Positions 22,386 to 33,687 of a stretch of DNA of 64,000 nucleotides are shown piece after piece (within the stretch, counting starts at the first letter, position 1; each line of letters starts with the position of its first letter). The notes beneath the pieces were generated by a model that did not search any database, was not told where the DNA came from, and saw only the letters and a program-made list of their open reading frames with translations. The position numbers and the translations under genes were made by a program. Source of the DNA: Hansfordia pulvinata (lineage: Eukaryota; Ascomycota; Sordariomycetes; Xylariales); contig BJKQ01000013.1 of assembly GCA_006538405.1 (NCBI GenBank), forward strand, positions 868,001-932,000, read 5' to 3'.

Positions 22386-23079
22386 ATGCGAGCTTTCATC
22401 GTGCCACTCCTCGCCCTGGGCGTGAGCGCTGCCACGACGGTTGGCTTCATGAACCTGCACGCAGGCGGTGCCGCCAAGTATTACTCTTACTGGGAGCCGG
22501 TTCGTAGCAGACCCATCATCGCGAGCACCCAGAGTTGGGCCCTGCCGAAGCTAACACGAAGTCATTGCAGTATCGCTATCTGGGAGACGGCCAGAGGATT
22601 GAGTGGAAAGCAGAACCAGATGCACCGGGATACGCATTCGACGACTACCTTGTGCTGCGGCAGCACAAGTTCCTCGAGGGCACGCAGACGGAAGCGAGGG
22701 TCAGGATCGAGACCAGCTCGCGCCGCTTCGCTAGTTACGACAAGCTGTGGGTGCCGCGGTTCCAGCTTGGCCAGCCCATGACCAGCGAGTCCATGGCCGA
22801 CTACGTCCGCAGCATGGGCTACAACCCCGACACGACGATCCTCCTGCGGCGGGTGCTGGAGTCAAACACTTACAAGCTGGCGCAGAACATGGACGTGGAC
22901 ATAGCCATCCCCGGGAGCTCACGCACAAGCTAGAGTTTGTGGTCCGAAGCGCGGACTCCGGCGGGCCGAGTGTCGTCGAAGAGTCGTTCTTCAAAGGCGC
23001 GGCTAACCCGCAGGATCGCGACGTGCAAGGTTCCTGGGAGGACGGGTCGCTTGAGTACTATTCCGACTACTCTGCTTGA
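22386..23079 (+). CDS. Cysteine-free small secreted protein, family unknown (one frame break)
   Basis: The ATG at 22386 starts a signal peptide (MRAFIVPLLALGVSAATTVG). Exon 1 ends at 22499. A 71-bp intron (22500-22570; donor GTTCGT, branch GCTAACA, acceptor TTGCAG, phase 0) leads to exon 2, which begins YRYLGDGQRIEW. The frame stops early at 22933, but the next frame continues naturally (ELTHKLEFVVRSADSGG) to a stop at 23079. One extra base in the CCCCGGG run at 22909-22915 would give 207 aa. The mature protein is Tyr/Asp-rich and has no cysteine, unlike most small secreted proteins. I recognise no family. It could be an effector-like or wall protein. Whether the break is real decides between a 160-aa product and the full form. 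Confidence 0.65.
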
Positions 23080-25829
23080 CGATAATGCCGATCCTGGGAG
23101 GGGGAGGTTTTTAGCTTTAGATAAGGTATTCATTATGTAGCGAGAACAACCTACACCAGCCTACCAACCTGCCCAATATAAGATCCCACGGATCGTCCGC
23201 GGCCCGCATAATGCTGTCGAGCAGGGCCACGAAATTGAGAGAACTCGTAGCACTATACATACCTAATCTGACCGCACACACCGGGCAGCAATGGGTTGTT
23301 CGGAGTGCGGTGTGTGTAGCATATCGTGAGGTCTCAAAGCACCAGCGGCGGCCTTTGGATGTGGCCGAAAGCAGTCCAAGGGCCACACACGGTCGGGCCT
23401 TGGTCTCCTCTCCGTGCTTCGCGCGCGGACGAGGCACAGCGCGGGGCCGGTCTCGGGAGTGGGGCAAGCGGCTCGGCGCCGGGGCCCGGAAGGCAGCCGT
23501 GCGTGCGCCGGGCCCGCGGCGGGCTGTGACGCGGAGCTGGTGGTCGGATCAGCCCTCAAAGCGGGCCCGACCCTTGCCGGGTCCTGGGCACGGGGGACTT
23601 CAAGGTAGTGGCAGCTGAGGGATGGGGGCGAACGTTTGATGCCCGGGCTACTATCCACGTAGACGCAGTGAAAAAGCAGAAAAGCAGCCGGCCGCATTCT
23701 GGGGCCAGGTTCGTGCCCGTTGGATAGATACGCACTCCAACAACCGACGCTACCTACATTTCCACAGGTCAAGTTTTCGCGCATCATTGCGCCATGGGGG
23801 TCCTGAGGGTGAGGAGGAGGATGTCGGCAGGGTGCATGGTCAAGACGCCGTAAGTCTTGTTGATGCTGCCATGATCAGACGGCGGGCTATTCGTGAACAT
23901 TCAACAGTAGGTTATGCGTGTGATAGATGAGATAGGGGAGGGTCTGCTTGATAAGTGAAGGTACCGCTTCAGTATGAGTGTCACCATCCACGAGGAACGT
24001 CGCAGTATCGTGGGCTTGGGAGACGGCCGTCATAAACAAGGCTGCTGCTAAGAATAGCGGACGGCCCGCTGTTTGTTTTTGGCAGACGGCACGGCCGCCA
24101 CGGAATCTCGTCAGTGCGAGCCAGATGTGTCTATGGGGAGGATGCAGCGACGGGCGGAGGATGAATGAAGGCATGGGGCAGGATAATCGCCCTGGGAATC
24201 CGAATCCTGCTCGTGATCGGCGGAATTCAGTGAACAACCAAGCGACGAGGCGCTTTGTCCACCGTCGCGCCTACGAGTCGGACCACGTCTGCCAGACCCC
24301 TGTTCGAGTACCGCTTCTGGGTCGCTATCGTTCCATGTGGGTTGCAGTCAAGGGCCCGTGTCAGCCGGGGTGCAATGTCAGCCTGCTCGGTGATATAGAA
24401 GAGCCGGCATTGAGGCGATTTTGCGGACTTGTTGCCTGTTGGCGCAATACCATAGACCACGGCCGTCGGGGTCCTCGGCAGACATGCGCTGCACGATGAC
24501 AACTGTCCTCTGCCGATAAGCAGGACAAGAGAGAGAAGAAAGCAGAATGGGTAGGCCGGGTCGCCGCTGGCTGGGTTGTCAGTAACGGGGTGGCGAGAAA
24601 AGGGTTCGGACGCGTAAGTTGGTGGATGATCCGTACCTACGGTACTTGCCAACGGGGAGGGCGCAGAGTGAGAGGCAACCCGCAGCGGATGGGCACTCGG
24701 ACCTCCGTGGAGCCTGTGGGGTCGAAGCGAGAAAGAAGGCCGTGTTTTCTAGACGAGAATGGTTTATGGATGGAATGGAGCGATCGCCAGCCGCCCGGGA
24801 TAGAAATTACGGGGACGATGCTTTTCTTTGTTCATCCTCCTTCGAACTCTCTAATATGAATGCTGCCTGGCGTCCTGTTCTGGCATAGCTTCCATGGCAA
24901 GCAAGTCAAGGTGCGTGAGTGACGGTGGCCTTCTTCCTCGGTTGAAGTCAAGGAACTATTCTCTTGATGAACAATAGGCTAATGCCCTCACTGAGGCACT
25001 TATCTCGCTGATGGGAGAGAACATTCCACGACGAGACTCCGAGGCAGAAGAAGCGCCGTTGCGGCCGAGAGAGACGAGATGACGTACATGGGCAGACGGC
25101 ATGGGTGCCAGAGGTTGCCCTGCAGGGCCCGCTAGTAGCGACCCAGAGACCCCGGAATACAGGGGAGGGCCCCGCTCAAGGCGCTGGGACGCGCCGAGAA
25201 TAGAAGACGGCCTAACCGCTCCAGGGCGCCGGGGCTGCTTCTGGGGCGGTCGTTGCCACTGGGCCGCCACGCGCCAGGCTGCTCTGGGCAACGGCTGTGG
25301 CATCAGTGCCAGGGCTCGATGTAGCCGGTACGTCACCCGCGGTCAGTCCTGGGGCGGGTGCGTGTGCTAGAGCCCCCAAGGCTAGGTAGCGGTCACCTCG
25401 ACCCTCGCCGCGGGCGGATCCTCGCCATCCATCCACCACCCCGGCATCCATTCACACGCCATCACCACCCTCCACCACGCCCATTCCATCTCCCCTCCAG
25501 CAGGTCGGTTGCCGCCACCGATACTTAAGATATCTCGCCCGTAATCCGTGCTCTCGGCCTTGTCTGCGCAGTCGTCTCTTTTTCGCCTCTCGCCTGCCGT
25601 TGTTTCACTTTCCTACAGCCGTCTTTTCCTTTTCCTTGCCGCTGCCCTTTTATCCGCCCCGGTCCGTCTGGTCACGCTTCTTTGCTTTTCCCCCTCTCTC
25701 CCTCCATCCCATCTTTCGTCACAACACCAGACTCGACGGAGAGGTGGAATAAAACGCAAGAGAAAGAATTAACGACTCCACGACAACATCAGCGACACCG
25801 CACTAAGCGCAGTCGCCCTCAACACCATC
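23080..25829. other. Intergenic, no gene supported
   Basis: 2.7 kb without a convincing frame. The last 300 bp (about 25,540-25,800) are strongly pyrimidine-rich on the plus strand and form the likely leader of the next gene. Confidence 0.45.
25540..25790 (+). promoter_or_regulatory. Pyrimidine-rich leader of the His-rich membrane protein gene
   Basis: C/T-dominated sequence with runs such as CTTTTCCTTTTCCTTG ends about 40 bp before the ATG at 25830. This is the common arrangement around transcription starts in filamentous ascomycetes. Confidence 0.5.
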
Positions 25830-27134
25830 ATGATGTTCCGATCATCGCTCGCGGCAGCTGGCCTGCTCGCCTCCTCGACCAACGCCTTCGTCATGCCCGC
25901 CGGCGTCGCCCACGAAACCTCGTCCAAGGACATTGTCAACGCCCTGCCCATCCCCTTCAAGGCCCAGGTCGAGGAGGGCAAGATGGCCGTCGACAACATC
26001 CAGGTGGACTGCCCCGGCTGCCCCGTCGCCATCCCCCACCACGGCGTCTCCCTCGTCAAGACCGATGTGCCCAGCCACCTCGAGCTCAGCTTCCGCATCG
26101 ACTCGTCCACCGGCGTCGATCGCCTTCTCGTCAACGATTTTGAGCTCTACCCAAGTCGGACCCCTTCACCCACACCCTCGAGGCCAACCTCACTTCGGAC
26201 AGCACCGATGCTGTTTACCAGGGCCGCTCCCCTTCCGTTCTCGGCTACAGCCTGCGCACCCACCCCATCAACACAGCCGAGGCCGAGGCCCTCAACCTCG
26301 TCATGGTCAACCTGCAGATTATTGAGGTCGGCAACGTCTTTGTCGACGCCGTCCCCGCCCTCCAGGTCAAGCTGCTCAAGACGCCCTCCAACAAGCTCAT
26401 GATTGGCAACGTCGACGTCACCGCCCCCGCCCCCAAGTCTACCCCCATGGACAAGCAGAAGGACTGCGCCGACATCATCTGCAAGCTGCGCCAGGCCATC
26501 AAGGCCCACATCGCCAAGCTCCGCGTCGGCATCAAGAAGGTCAAGTCCAAGGTCCACCACTGCGCTCACCACGGCCTCAGCGCTCTGACTGGCCACCACG
26601 GCCACCACGGTCACGGCATGGGTCACCACACCTCCCCCGCCGCCTCCGCCACTACTCCCGTCCACGCCCACGCCCACGAGGACCACCATGCCGAGTCCGC
26701 CAAGCCCGTCGCCGAGGAGGAGAAGCCCCGTGTCCAGCTTCTCCACGAGCCCGAGTCTCCCCGCACTTGGGGCCAGCTCTTCCGCAGCGTCGCCTCGCAC
26801 ATCCTGCTCCCTGTTGCCATTGGCGTTATGGCCGGTGTTACTGCCAGCATGTAAGATTCCCCTAATCCTTGTACTCTTCTCCCGCACTATGCTAACCATC
26901 TCACAGTCTGGGTATGCTTGTCGGCACTCTCATCGTCTTCCTGTGGCGCACCTTTGTCCGTCGCCCCTCCAGCAAGCGTTCTCGCTCTAGCCACCAGTCC
27001 AAGACTCCCCAGGAGGCTAGCTACAACGATGAGAAGGTTCGCCTCATGTCCGTCATTGAGGAGGAGGCCCCCCTGCCTACGCCGACGAGGGCATTGAGGT
27101 CGACGACACCAAGCAGGCCGAAGAGGAGGCTTAA
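25830..27134 (+). CDS. Type I membrane protein with His-rich stretch, DUF7728-like (two frame breaks)
   Basis: The ATG at 25830 opens a signal peptide (MMFRSSLAAAGLLASSTNAF) followed by a luminal domain with a VDCPGCPVAIPHHG motif, a DRLLVNDFELYP segment and a VNLQIIEVGNVFVDAVPAL segment. This resembles the fungal family I know as DUF7728 (name from memory). A His-rich region (about residues 240-280, many HHGHHG and HAHAHEDHH pairs) precedes one transmembrane segment split by a 56-bp intron (26851-26906; donor GTAAGA, branch GCTAACC, acceptor CACAG, phase 2). The cytosolic tail is basic, then acidic. Single-C losses are apparent at 26150-26152 (TACCC) and in the C6 run at 27068-27073. Restoring both gives 416 aa with correct intron phase. 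The tail then ends in an acidic stretch at the TAA at 27132-27134. Confidence 0.8.
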
Positions 27135-28609
27135 ATGACCGATTCGGAACGAAACAGGAAAGAAACTAAGTAGGCAATGACTCGAGACTGAGATGACGAT
27201 TCAAGGTGGACTGGCGTTGTGTTTTGCATTTGGTCGCTCAGGGGTTTGGCCTTCATCTCAAGTGAAAAAATCGCGACATGAAGAGACGACCCCCTCACGC
27301 AGCCCAAGGCGTTCAGACGGGATGGGTGAATCATGTTGACTCGGCGTTGGCTATACTACCATCCATTACACTCCTTCCAACTGGCTCTAGATATCTCCTT
27401 AACCAAGAATCATTTACAATGCAATCATGCGTGGCGACGTGCCTATCAGTCCTATGCCGCAAGATCTCAACGGTACCTCTATTCTGTAGCGATGCCTGCA
27501 GTCGCGCAGCAGTAGTTGCTAATCGAGGGTCCATATTAAAGCTTGGGTAACTCGGATGGCAGATGGATGCCATCGAAAGATTCAAGTACCTAAACCCTAC
27601 ATCCACGTCTTTCCACACAGTTTACCTTTCTCTACCTAAGGTACCTAAGGTAGGTATGTACCTGTAGCGGGTTGGGCTCCTGCCGACTTGACCAAGCCCG
27701 ATACTCGCTGCGAGACAGGAAGGTGCGCCTCGCCAACCCGTCAGGTGACAGACGCTTCTCTTTGCCAGGGTTCGACAGTGGACCATTTCACCATTCACCC
27801 CTCCGCCTCATCACCGACACCATCAGCCCGCCGCAACGCCTTGCGCATCTCCCGAGACCGAGCGCCGGTCAAAGCCGCGCCCACATGTCGCCTTAGACCA
27901 CGAGTCTTGGCCATCGGGCTCCTGGCAGCCATTCCATCAGCATCTGTGCGCGCGCCAGACGAGGCAAATGTCCGCGGCGGGCTCAGCCTCTTTCGTCGCC
28001 GCTTGTCTACAGCGCTCAAACGCGTACTATCCAACTGTGAGAGCGGGGATTGCCCCGGAGCCTGGTCGCCGCGGAGCCGCAGCCTTACGAGTAAGCACAG
28101 CGATTACGTCGACGAGATTTGTGAATCTTCCATGCGCTGCTGAAGGCTTCAGACGACGGCGAGCCTCCTCCGTCACGAAGCAAAGATACGTCTGTCTGCG
28201 CGAGGAAGGACGGCAGTGGCTGAGCTAGCCTCGGCGATCAGGCTTGCGCTGCCAATCAGCCCGTGGATCAAGTTGATGGGGGCGCAGGACGTGCGTACGG
28301 CTGTGAGGACTATGGAGAAGATGTGCGCCCGGGCAAATCATACACTGCCGCGTTGCAACCATGGCACGGTGTGGCCGCTCATGGGCAGGCTTGGCGCTGC
28401 AGGCTGAGAGCCTTGTCTCAAGTGCAAAAGGTGCCTCGTCCGTCTGCCTTGACGATGCGCATTACCTCGTTCGCGACCCATCTGGGCAGTCCCCAGCATC
28501 TTGATCTACTCATGGCCCCTAGCGCTTGATCAAAGTTCAGGTCCATGATTCAACAGAACGACGCACCAGCTTGTGCCACAAGCTTCGCCGTTGATTCATC
28601 ATCTACGAA
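27135..28609. other. Intergenic, no gene supported
   Basis: 1.5 kb between two plus-strand genes. Near 27,630-27,665 there is a cluster of overlapping AGGTACCT/CCTAAGG motifs. The rest shows only short, unconvincing frames. Confidence 0.5.
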
Positions 28610-31600
28610 ATGGCCTCTCAGGACGACGAAACGGCTAGGCGTCGGAAGCTGATCAGCCAGGCTGCTGAACGACAAGGACCCATCACCAGTCAGGCTGAAG
28701 ATGGGAGGCAGATTCGAACGCCCGGCTACGACACATTCACCACGGGCTGGATTTGCGCGCTCCGCATCGAACTCACGGCAGCTCGCACAATAATGGATGT
28801 AGTCTTCGAGAATTCACCGTGCGACATGCCTATAGGGCAAAATGACAATAATCAATACAGCTTCGGTCAGGTCGCCGGGCATCATGTGGTGCTGGCCCTT
28901 TTGCCGCACCGCAGCCCCGGCATAGCCAATGCAGCAATCATTCTCAAAGACATGCTTCGGACATTTCCCATCAAGAATCTGTTCATGGTGGGAATCGCAG
29001 GAGGGGCCCCGGACCTCGACCGTGGGGTTGACATTCGCCTCGGTGACGTTGTGGTCAGTTCTCCCGGATACAGCAACGGAGGGGTACTGGCCTTCAACTA
29101 TGGAAAGAAGACGCAGGGCTTGCAGGATCCAAGCAAGTTTGACATCACGGGACATCTGAATCAGTCTTCCAATTTGGTCACTATCGCAATGAACGCCCTC
29201 AGAGAAGCCCACGAGAGCAAGGGCCATCATATCCAGCAAATCATGACGGACGCGATCGTCCGTGCTGAGCTTCGACCTAAAGCCAAGAAAGCTTTCCTGC
29301 GCCCGGACACGTCGACCGACATTCTCTACCAGCCTCACATTTTACACAGTGCATCTCATCAAGACTGTGGGAATTGCGGCAGCGGTGACGGCGCCGCCGT
29401 GGTGATCAGGCGCCCAAGAAATTCCGAGCCCGACGACGATGACGACGACCCTACAATTCATTACGGGTTGATAGGCTCCTCCGACTGGCTGATGAAGGAT
29501 GCTGTCCAGCGGGACAAGCTGGCACGAGATAACGGCATCTTATGTTTCGAAATGGAGGCAGCAGGGCTAATGAACCAAGTGCCCTGCGTCGTTGTCCGAG
29601 GGATATGTGACTACGCAGACTCGCACAAGAACTCTGATTGGCAAGGCTACGCCTCAATGACAGCTGCTGCCTACACCAAGAGCCTGCTTGGGATGATCAA
29701 ACCGGATGAAGTCGGTCGGCAGAAGAGTCTCATTCGCCTTGTTGAGGGAGTGGGCGCCATACTTGACGCTGGCCTTTCCAATGGTTTGTAGTTGCCATCT
29801 TTCGTTCGGAGGTCATTCGTCCTTGCCACAGCAACCTGTATATGCATCTGACAGTCCCTCCACAGTGAACAATCGACTTGATAGCGCGGATCACAATGCA
29901 CAGTTGCGCAAGATCAAAGAATGGCTTTCGCCACCGGATGCCTCGCCAAACTTCAACGATGGGATGGAGAAGCGCCTAGAGGGTTCTGGGAAATGGCTTC
30001 TGCAACACTCTTCCCAGTATTCGTCTTGGAAAGACTCCACCAGATCTTCTTTGTGGTTGCACGGCATTCCGGGTTGCGGGAAAACAATCTTGATTTCTTC
30101 TGTCATTCACGACCTGCATGTGACCCGATCGACTTCCCACACAATCTTCTTTTATTTCGACTTCAGGGATACGTCCAAGAAGAACCTTGACGGTGCGATG
30201 CGCTCTTTGGTCTTCCAGCTGTATTGCCAGATACCAGAAAATCGGGCGCGCCTGTACAATGAGTATGAGAAATGCCAGCAGAGGCAGCCCAGTCTTTCGT
30301 CCCTAATGGCCATTTTCGAAGAAATGGTCATGATCTCGGGGAATATCTGGATGATCCTCGACGCCCTCGACGAATGCACGAAGGCGGACTGGACAAAACT
30401 TGGCGCCTGGCTTGAGCAGGTGCAGAAGTCCTGCGAACAGCTTCATATTGTTGTTGCCAGCCGCCAAGAATATGATCTGGCAGCGGCAATCAGCAGAAGC
30501 GTCAGTTCGAAGGACATGATATCTCTCCAAGGAGAGTCTGTCAACCATGACATTGGATCATACATCATACACGGTATTGGGCAGCTGGACCTGAAAGATG
30601 ACCCTGATCTTAAATCACGGATCAGGACCACGCTAATGGAAGGGGCCAAAGGCATGTGAGTGACGCCACGAGAGAAACAGACTGTTCAGCATCACTTTCC
30701 GAGCCCTAACTGTTTTTAGGTTCCGTTGGGTCAAATGCATGTTCGATCTTCTTGACGAATGTCCGACTGTTCATGACATCGAGGATGATCTAAAGAGACT
30801 ACCACCAACCTTGGACGACACGTACGCCCGCATCTTCAACGGTCTAGTCAAGCGTTTCAAGCCGAGCACGATCAGACTCCTGCAGTTCTTGGCCTATGCA
30901 GATAAGCCGCTGCTTCTCGGCGAAGCCGTGGAACTTCTCGCTGTTACCGACCTTGAACCCTATTTGGACCCAAAAAGGAGGTTGCGACGACCCAGACAGG
31001 TCACAGCTTACTGCTCAAGCCTGGTTAGCATCTCGAGCAGGGACGAGCTTCAGCTAGCTCATTATTCTGTGAAAGAATACCTGCTGACCAGCGCTGAAGG
31101 CCTCCGAGACCCCGCATTCAGCCACTTTTCCATTGGCCAAGTATGTTTAAACTACATACTCGCCGTTGACATTCATCACTTGCGTCGACTCTGGCAGCTG
31201 CAGCGTGCACAAGACTTGCACCGCCATCAAACCCTCCAGCAGAAGAATGCCATGCTGGCTAGAATAAGGTACCTTAAAGCAATGAATCGAGATGGCTTTG
31301 AGGTCAGCAACGAAGATGACGGCGGGCTTCGGGCTTTGACTGAAACGCCGACACCAGCATCCACCGCCTATCCGCTTCTCGAGTATGCCCTTGCCAATTG
31401 GGTCTTTCATCTACAAGAGTCTAAGACGCATCAGAAAAGCCTCACAGCAACGACAGTAAAGGTATGCCAGAAGATACACACTGGAGAGGATTTTTATCTG
31501 TTCCAGAATCTGAGGACATATTACAGCCGCCACGCACCTCATGCGGTACGTCTGCCGTCGGGACAAGTGTCCGCACTCTACTTTATGGCCTCCAATGGCT

Positions 31601-33113
31601 TGGCTGGGTCTGTTGGCGCTGTTCTGGCTGCTGAGACGGATCGGGGTGGTTCAGCGGTTACGGACGCATTGCAGGAAGCCTCCCGATCCGGCGACCGACA
31701 AGCTGTACAACTACTCATCGACGAAGGCGTGGATTTGTGTCAAGAAGTACTGGTTTCTGACTCTGAAACTCTGAATAACGGCATTCGAGGGCTTGAATGT
31801 GAGCACATCGCCAGATTGAATGGTCATTCGGACATCGCGAACTTCCTTCTCACCTCAACTTTTGGAGTCGCGAACCACTCGACAAACAGCACCCCGGACC
31901 AGAGTCCCTCGTTCAAGAAGGCTGTTCAGAATCTTCCACGCGCAAGACGGGCGTCACTGCGAGATAATGCCATTGCAGCTGGTTTCAAAGACATAGTTCG
32001 CCTGATTCTTGAAAAACCCGCCCTCGAGAGTTACGAAACGTATCCGTGGACCTTGCTCGAAAATGCTCGGGCCGCAGGGCACATGGAAATAGTTCATCTG
32101 ATTCTCGAAGCCACGTCACAGGACTCACAGGATGGTTTCAAAGACAAAGTTCGCCTGATTCTTGAAAAACCAGCCCTCGAGAGTTACAAAACGTATCCAT
32201 GGACCTTGCTCGAAAATGCTCGGGCCTCAGGGCACATGGAAATAGTTCATTTGATTCTCAAAGCCTCGTCACAGTATTTCCAGGAGGGTGCTATGGTTGA
32301 CCATATTCGCGAAGCGTGGCACGAGCCGACGGTGGACACATTCCAGTCTCTTATCAACGAAGGCTTAGACCTGAACGTTGAAGACGGCCTATATGGACTG
32401 CCACTGGGCTTCGCGTCCCTGAAGGGCTTGACGGGTTTAGTCGAGCTCTTTCTCCAGAATGGCGCTAGAGTCGACAAAAGAAGCCGTTGGGGCACTCCAC
32501 TCGACGAAGCGAGGAAAGGCGGCAATGAGGAAATTGTTGTCATGCTGCTTAAGCACGATGCCCCGAGGACATCAATCGCCTCAGATCGTACGCAAAGCCC
32601 CTTATGACATCGTGTGCGGACAACCAACCTGAACTTGCTCGCAAATTGTTGGAGAAGGGGGCAGACGTGAACCGGCGATCCCTGAAATATGGCACCGCCC
32701 TTATTATGTCTTGCTCGCATTTTTTATTCCAGTATCAACGCCCGCCGGTCTGCCTCAAGAATGTGGTGCGCTTACTGCTGGAGTTTAAAGCCGAGGTCAA
32801 TACTTACAACACCTTCTCGGAGTATGGCACTGCACTCCATGCGGCCGTGGTGGGCGAAAATCTTGCAGTTGTCCGGACCCTGCTGAAGCACGGCGCAGAC
32901 TACAACACACGCCTACCAAGTCCTCATGGTCGGACGGCCCTCGAGACGCTATTCTTTTACAAGTCGGCTTATCCTGGGAAGGGCAAGAAAATTGGCCGCT
33001 TGATCCTGAAACATGGAGAGAGGGAGCTGCATGAGCACATGGAATGTAGCGATGAGATTCGGCACTGGTTGTACGATGATCATGCCGTTCGACCACAGCA
33101 ACGGAGAGATTAA
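28610..33113 (+). CDS. NLR-type receptor: PNP_UDP, NACHT, ankyrin repeats (one frame break)
   Basis: Three exons: 28610-29783, 29866-30655, 30720-33113. Introns of 82 bp (donor GTTTGT, acceptor CACAG, phase 1) and 64 bp (GTGAGT, CCCTAAC, TTTTTAG, phase 2). Residues about 44-365 form a nucleoside-phosphorylase-like domain (GWICALRIELTAA, VGIAGGAP, GDVVVSSPG, CFEMEAAGLMNQ, GICDYAD). Next is a NACHT NTPase: Walker A GIPGCGKT at 458-465, Walker B IWMILDALDEC near 550, and a VVASRQEYD sensor. A helical linker (LAHYSVKEYLL) precedes C-terminal ankyrin-like repeats. Two 51-aa repeat units (31981-32133 and 32134-32286) are about 91% identical in DNA. The frame breaks at CCCC 32561-32564; one extra C continues through further ankyrins (ARKLLEKGADVNRR, GTALHAAVVGE) to 33113, giving 1452 aa against 1283 as read. 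This is the architecture of fungal NLRs linked to heterokaryon incompatibility and immunity. Confidence 0.88.
31981..32286 (+). repeat. Two tandem 153-bp coding repeats in the ankyrin region
   Basis: Units at 31981-32133 and 32134-32286 align without gaps, with about 13 differences counted by eye. Each encodes 51 aa, roughly one full ankyrin repeat plus part of another. High repeat identity is typical of fungal NLRs under concerted evolution. Confidence 0.9.
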
Positions 33114-33687
33114 TCTGGTCCCCGATGATGTTCCCCGTCGCTGGTGGAGCGCGGAGTAGAGTATGTTGGGAGCGTCGTCCAGACCTGACCGCTGCACTTG
33201 CTCTTCGACTTCGGGAATGCCGAACTAATGTGCAGGCCAGTCTCTCACAATATCTAGATGATGGAAATGCGGCTTGACCCCCTGCCAATGTTGCAACATG
33301 TCAAGATGGCATGCCTTTGTTTTTTGACCGAATCTTGTTTTGTCAATCTTTTGTTTCATTCAGGTTTTGCCCAAAGCTCCCTTCTACCCTTCTACCGCAA
33401 TCAGTGGAGCAGGGGCTACAGAGACGGCTTCAACAACAGAACATGTACTTATCAGTGCGGCATGGTTGAGGCCGTCCACGTTCTTGAGCAGCCGACGCAG
33501 TCGTCGCCTGATCGTAGCTTCGAAATAGAGACCAGGTCTCATCATCTGCCATCATATGCACCGCATGCTGCTGAACTGTCAAAGACAAGCGCCAGATATG
33601 TCGTTCACTCGCGCAATACAACAGCTTATATTGGCTCTACTTGAATCATATAACAGCGGTTTCGCTTCCAAATGGTATCAAATTGGC
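33114..33687. other. Convergent 3' intergenic region
   Basis: The NLR (plus) and the APH-type gene (minus) end toward each other here. I see no gene in the 574 bp, which must hold both terminators. Confidence 0.5.
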
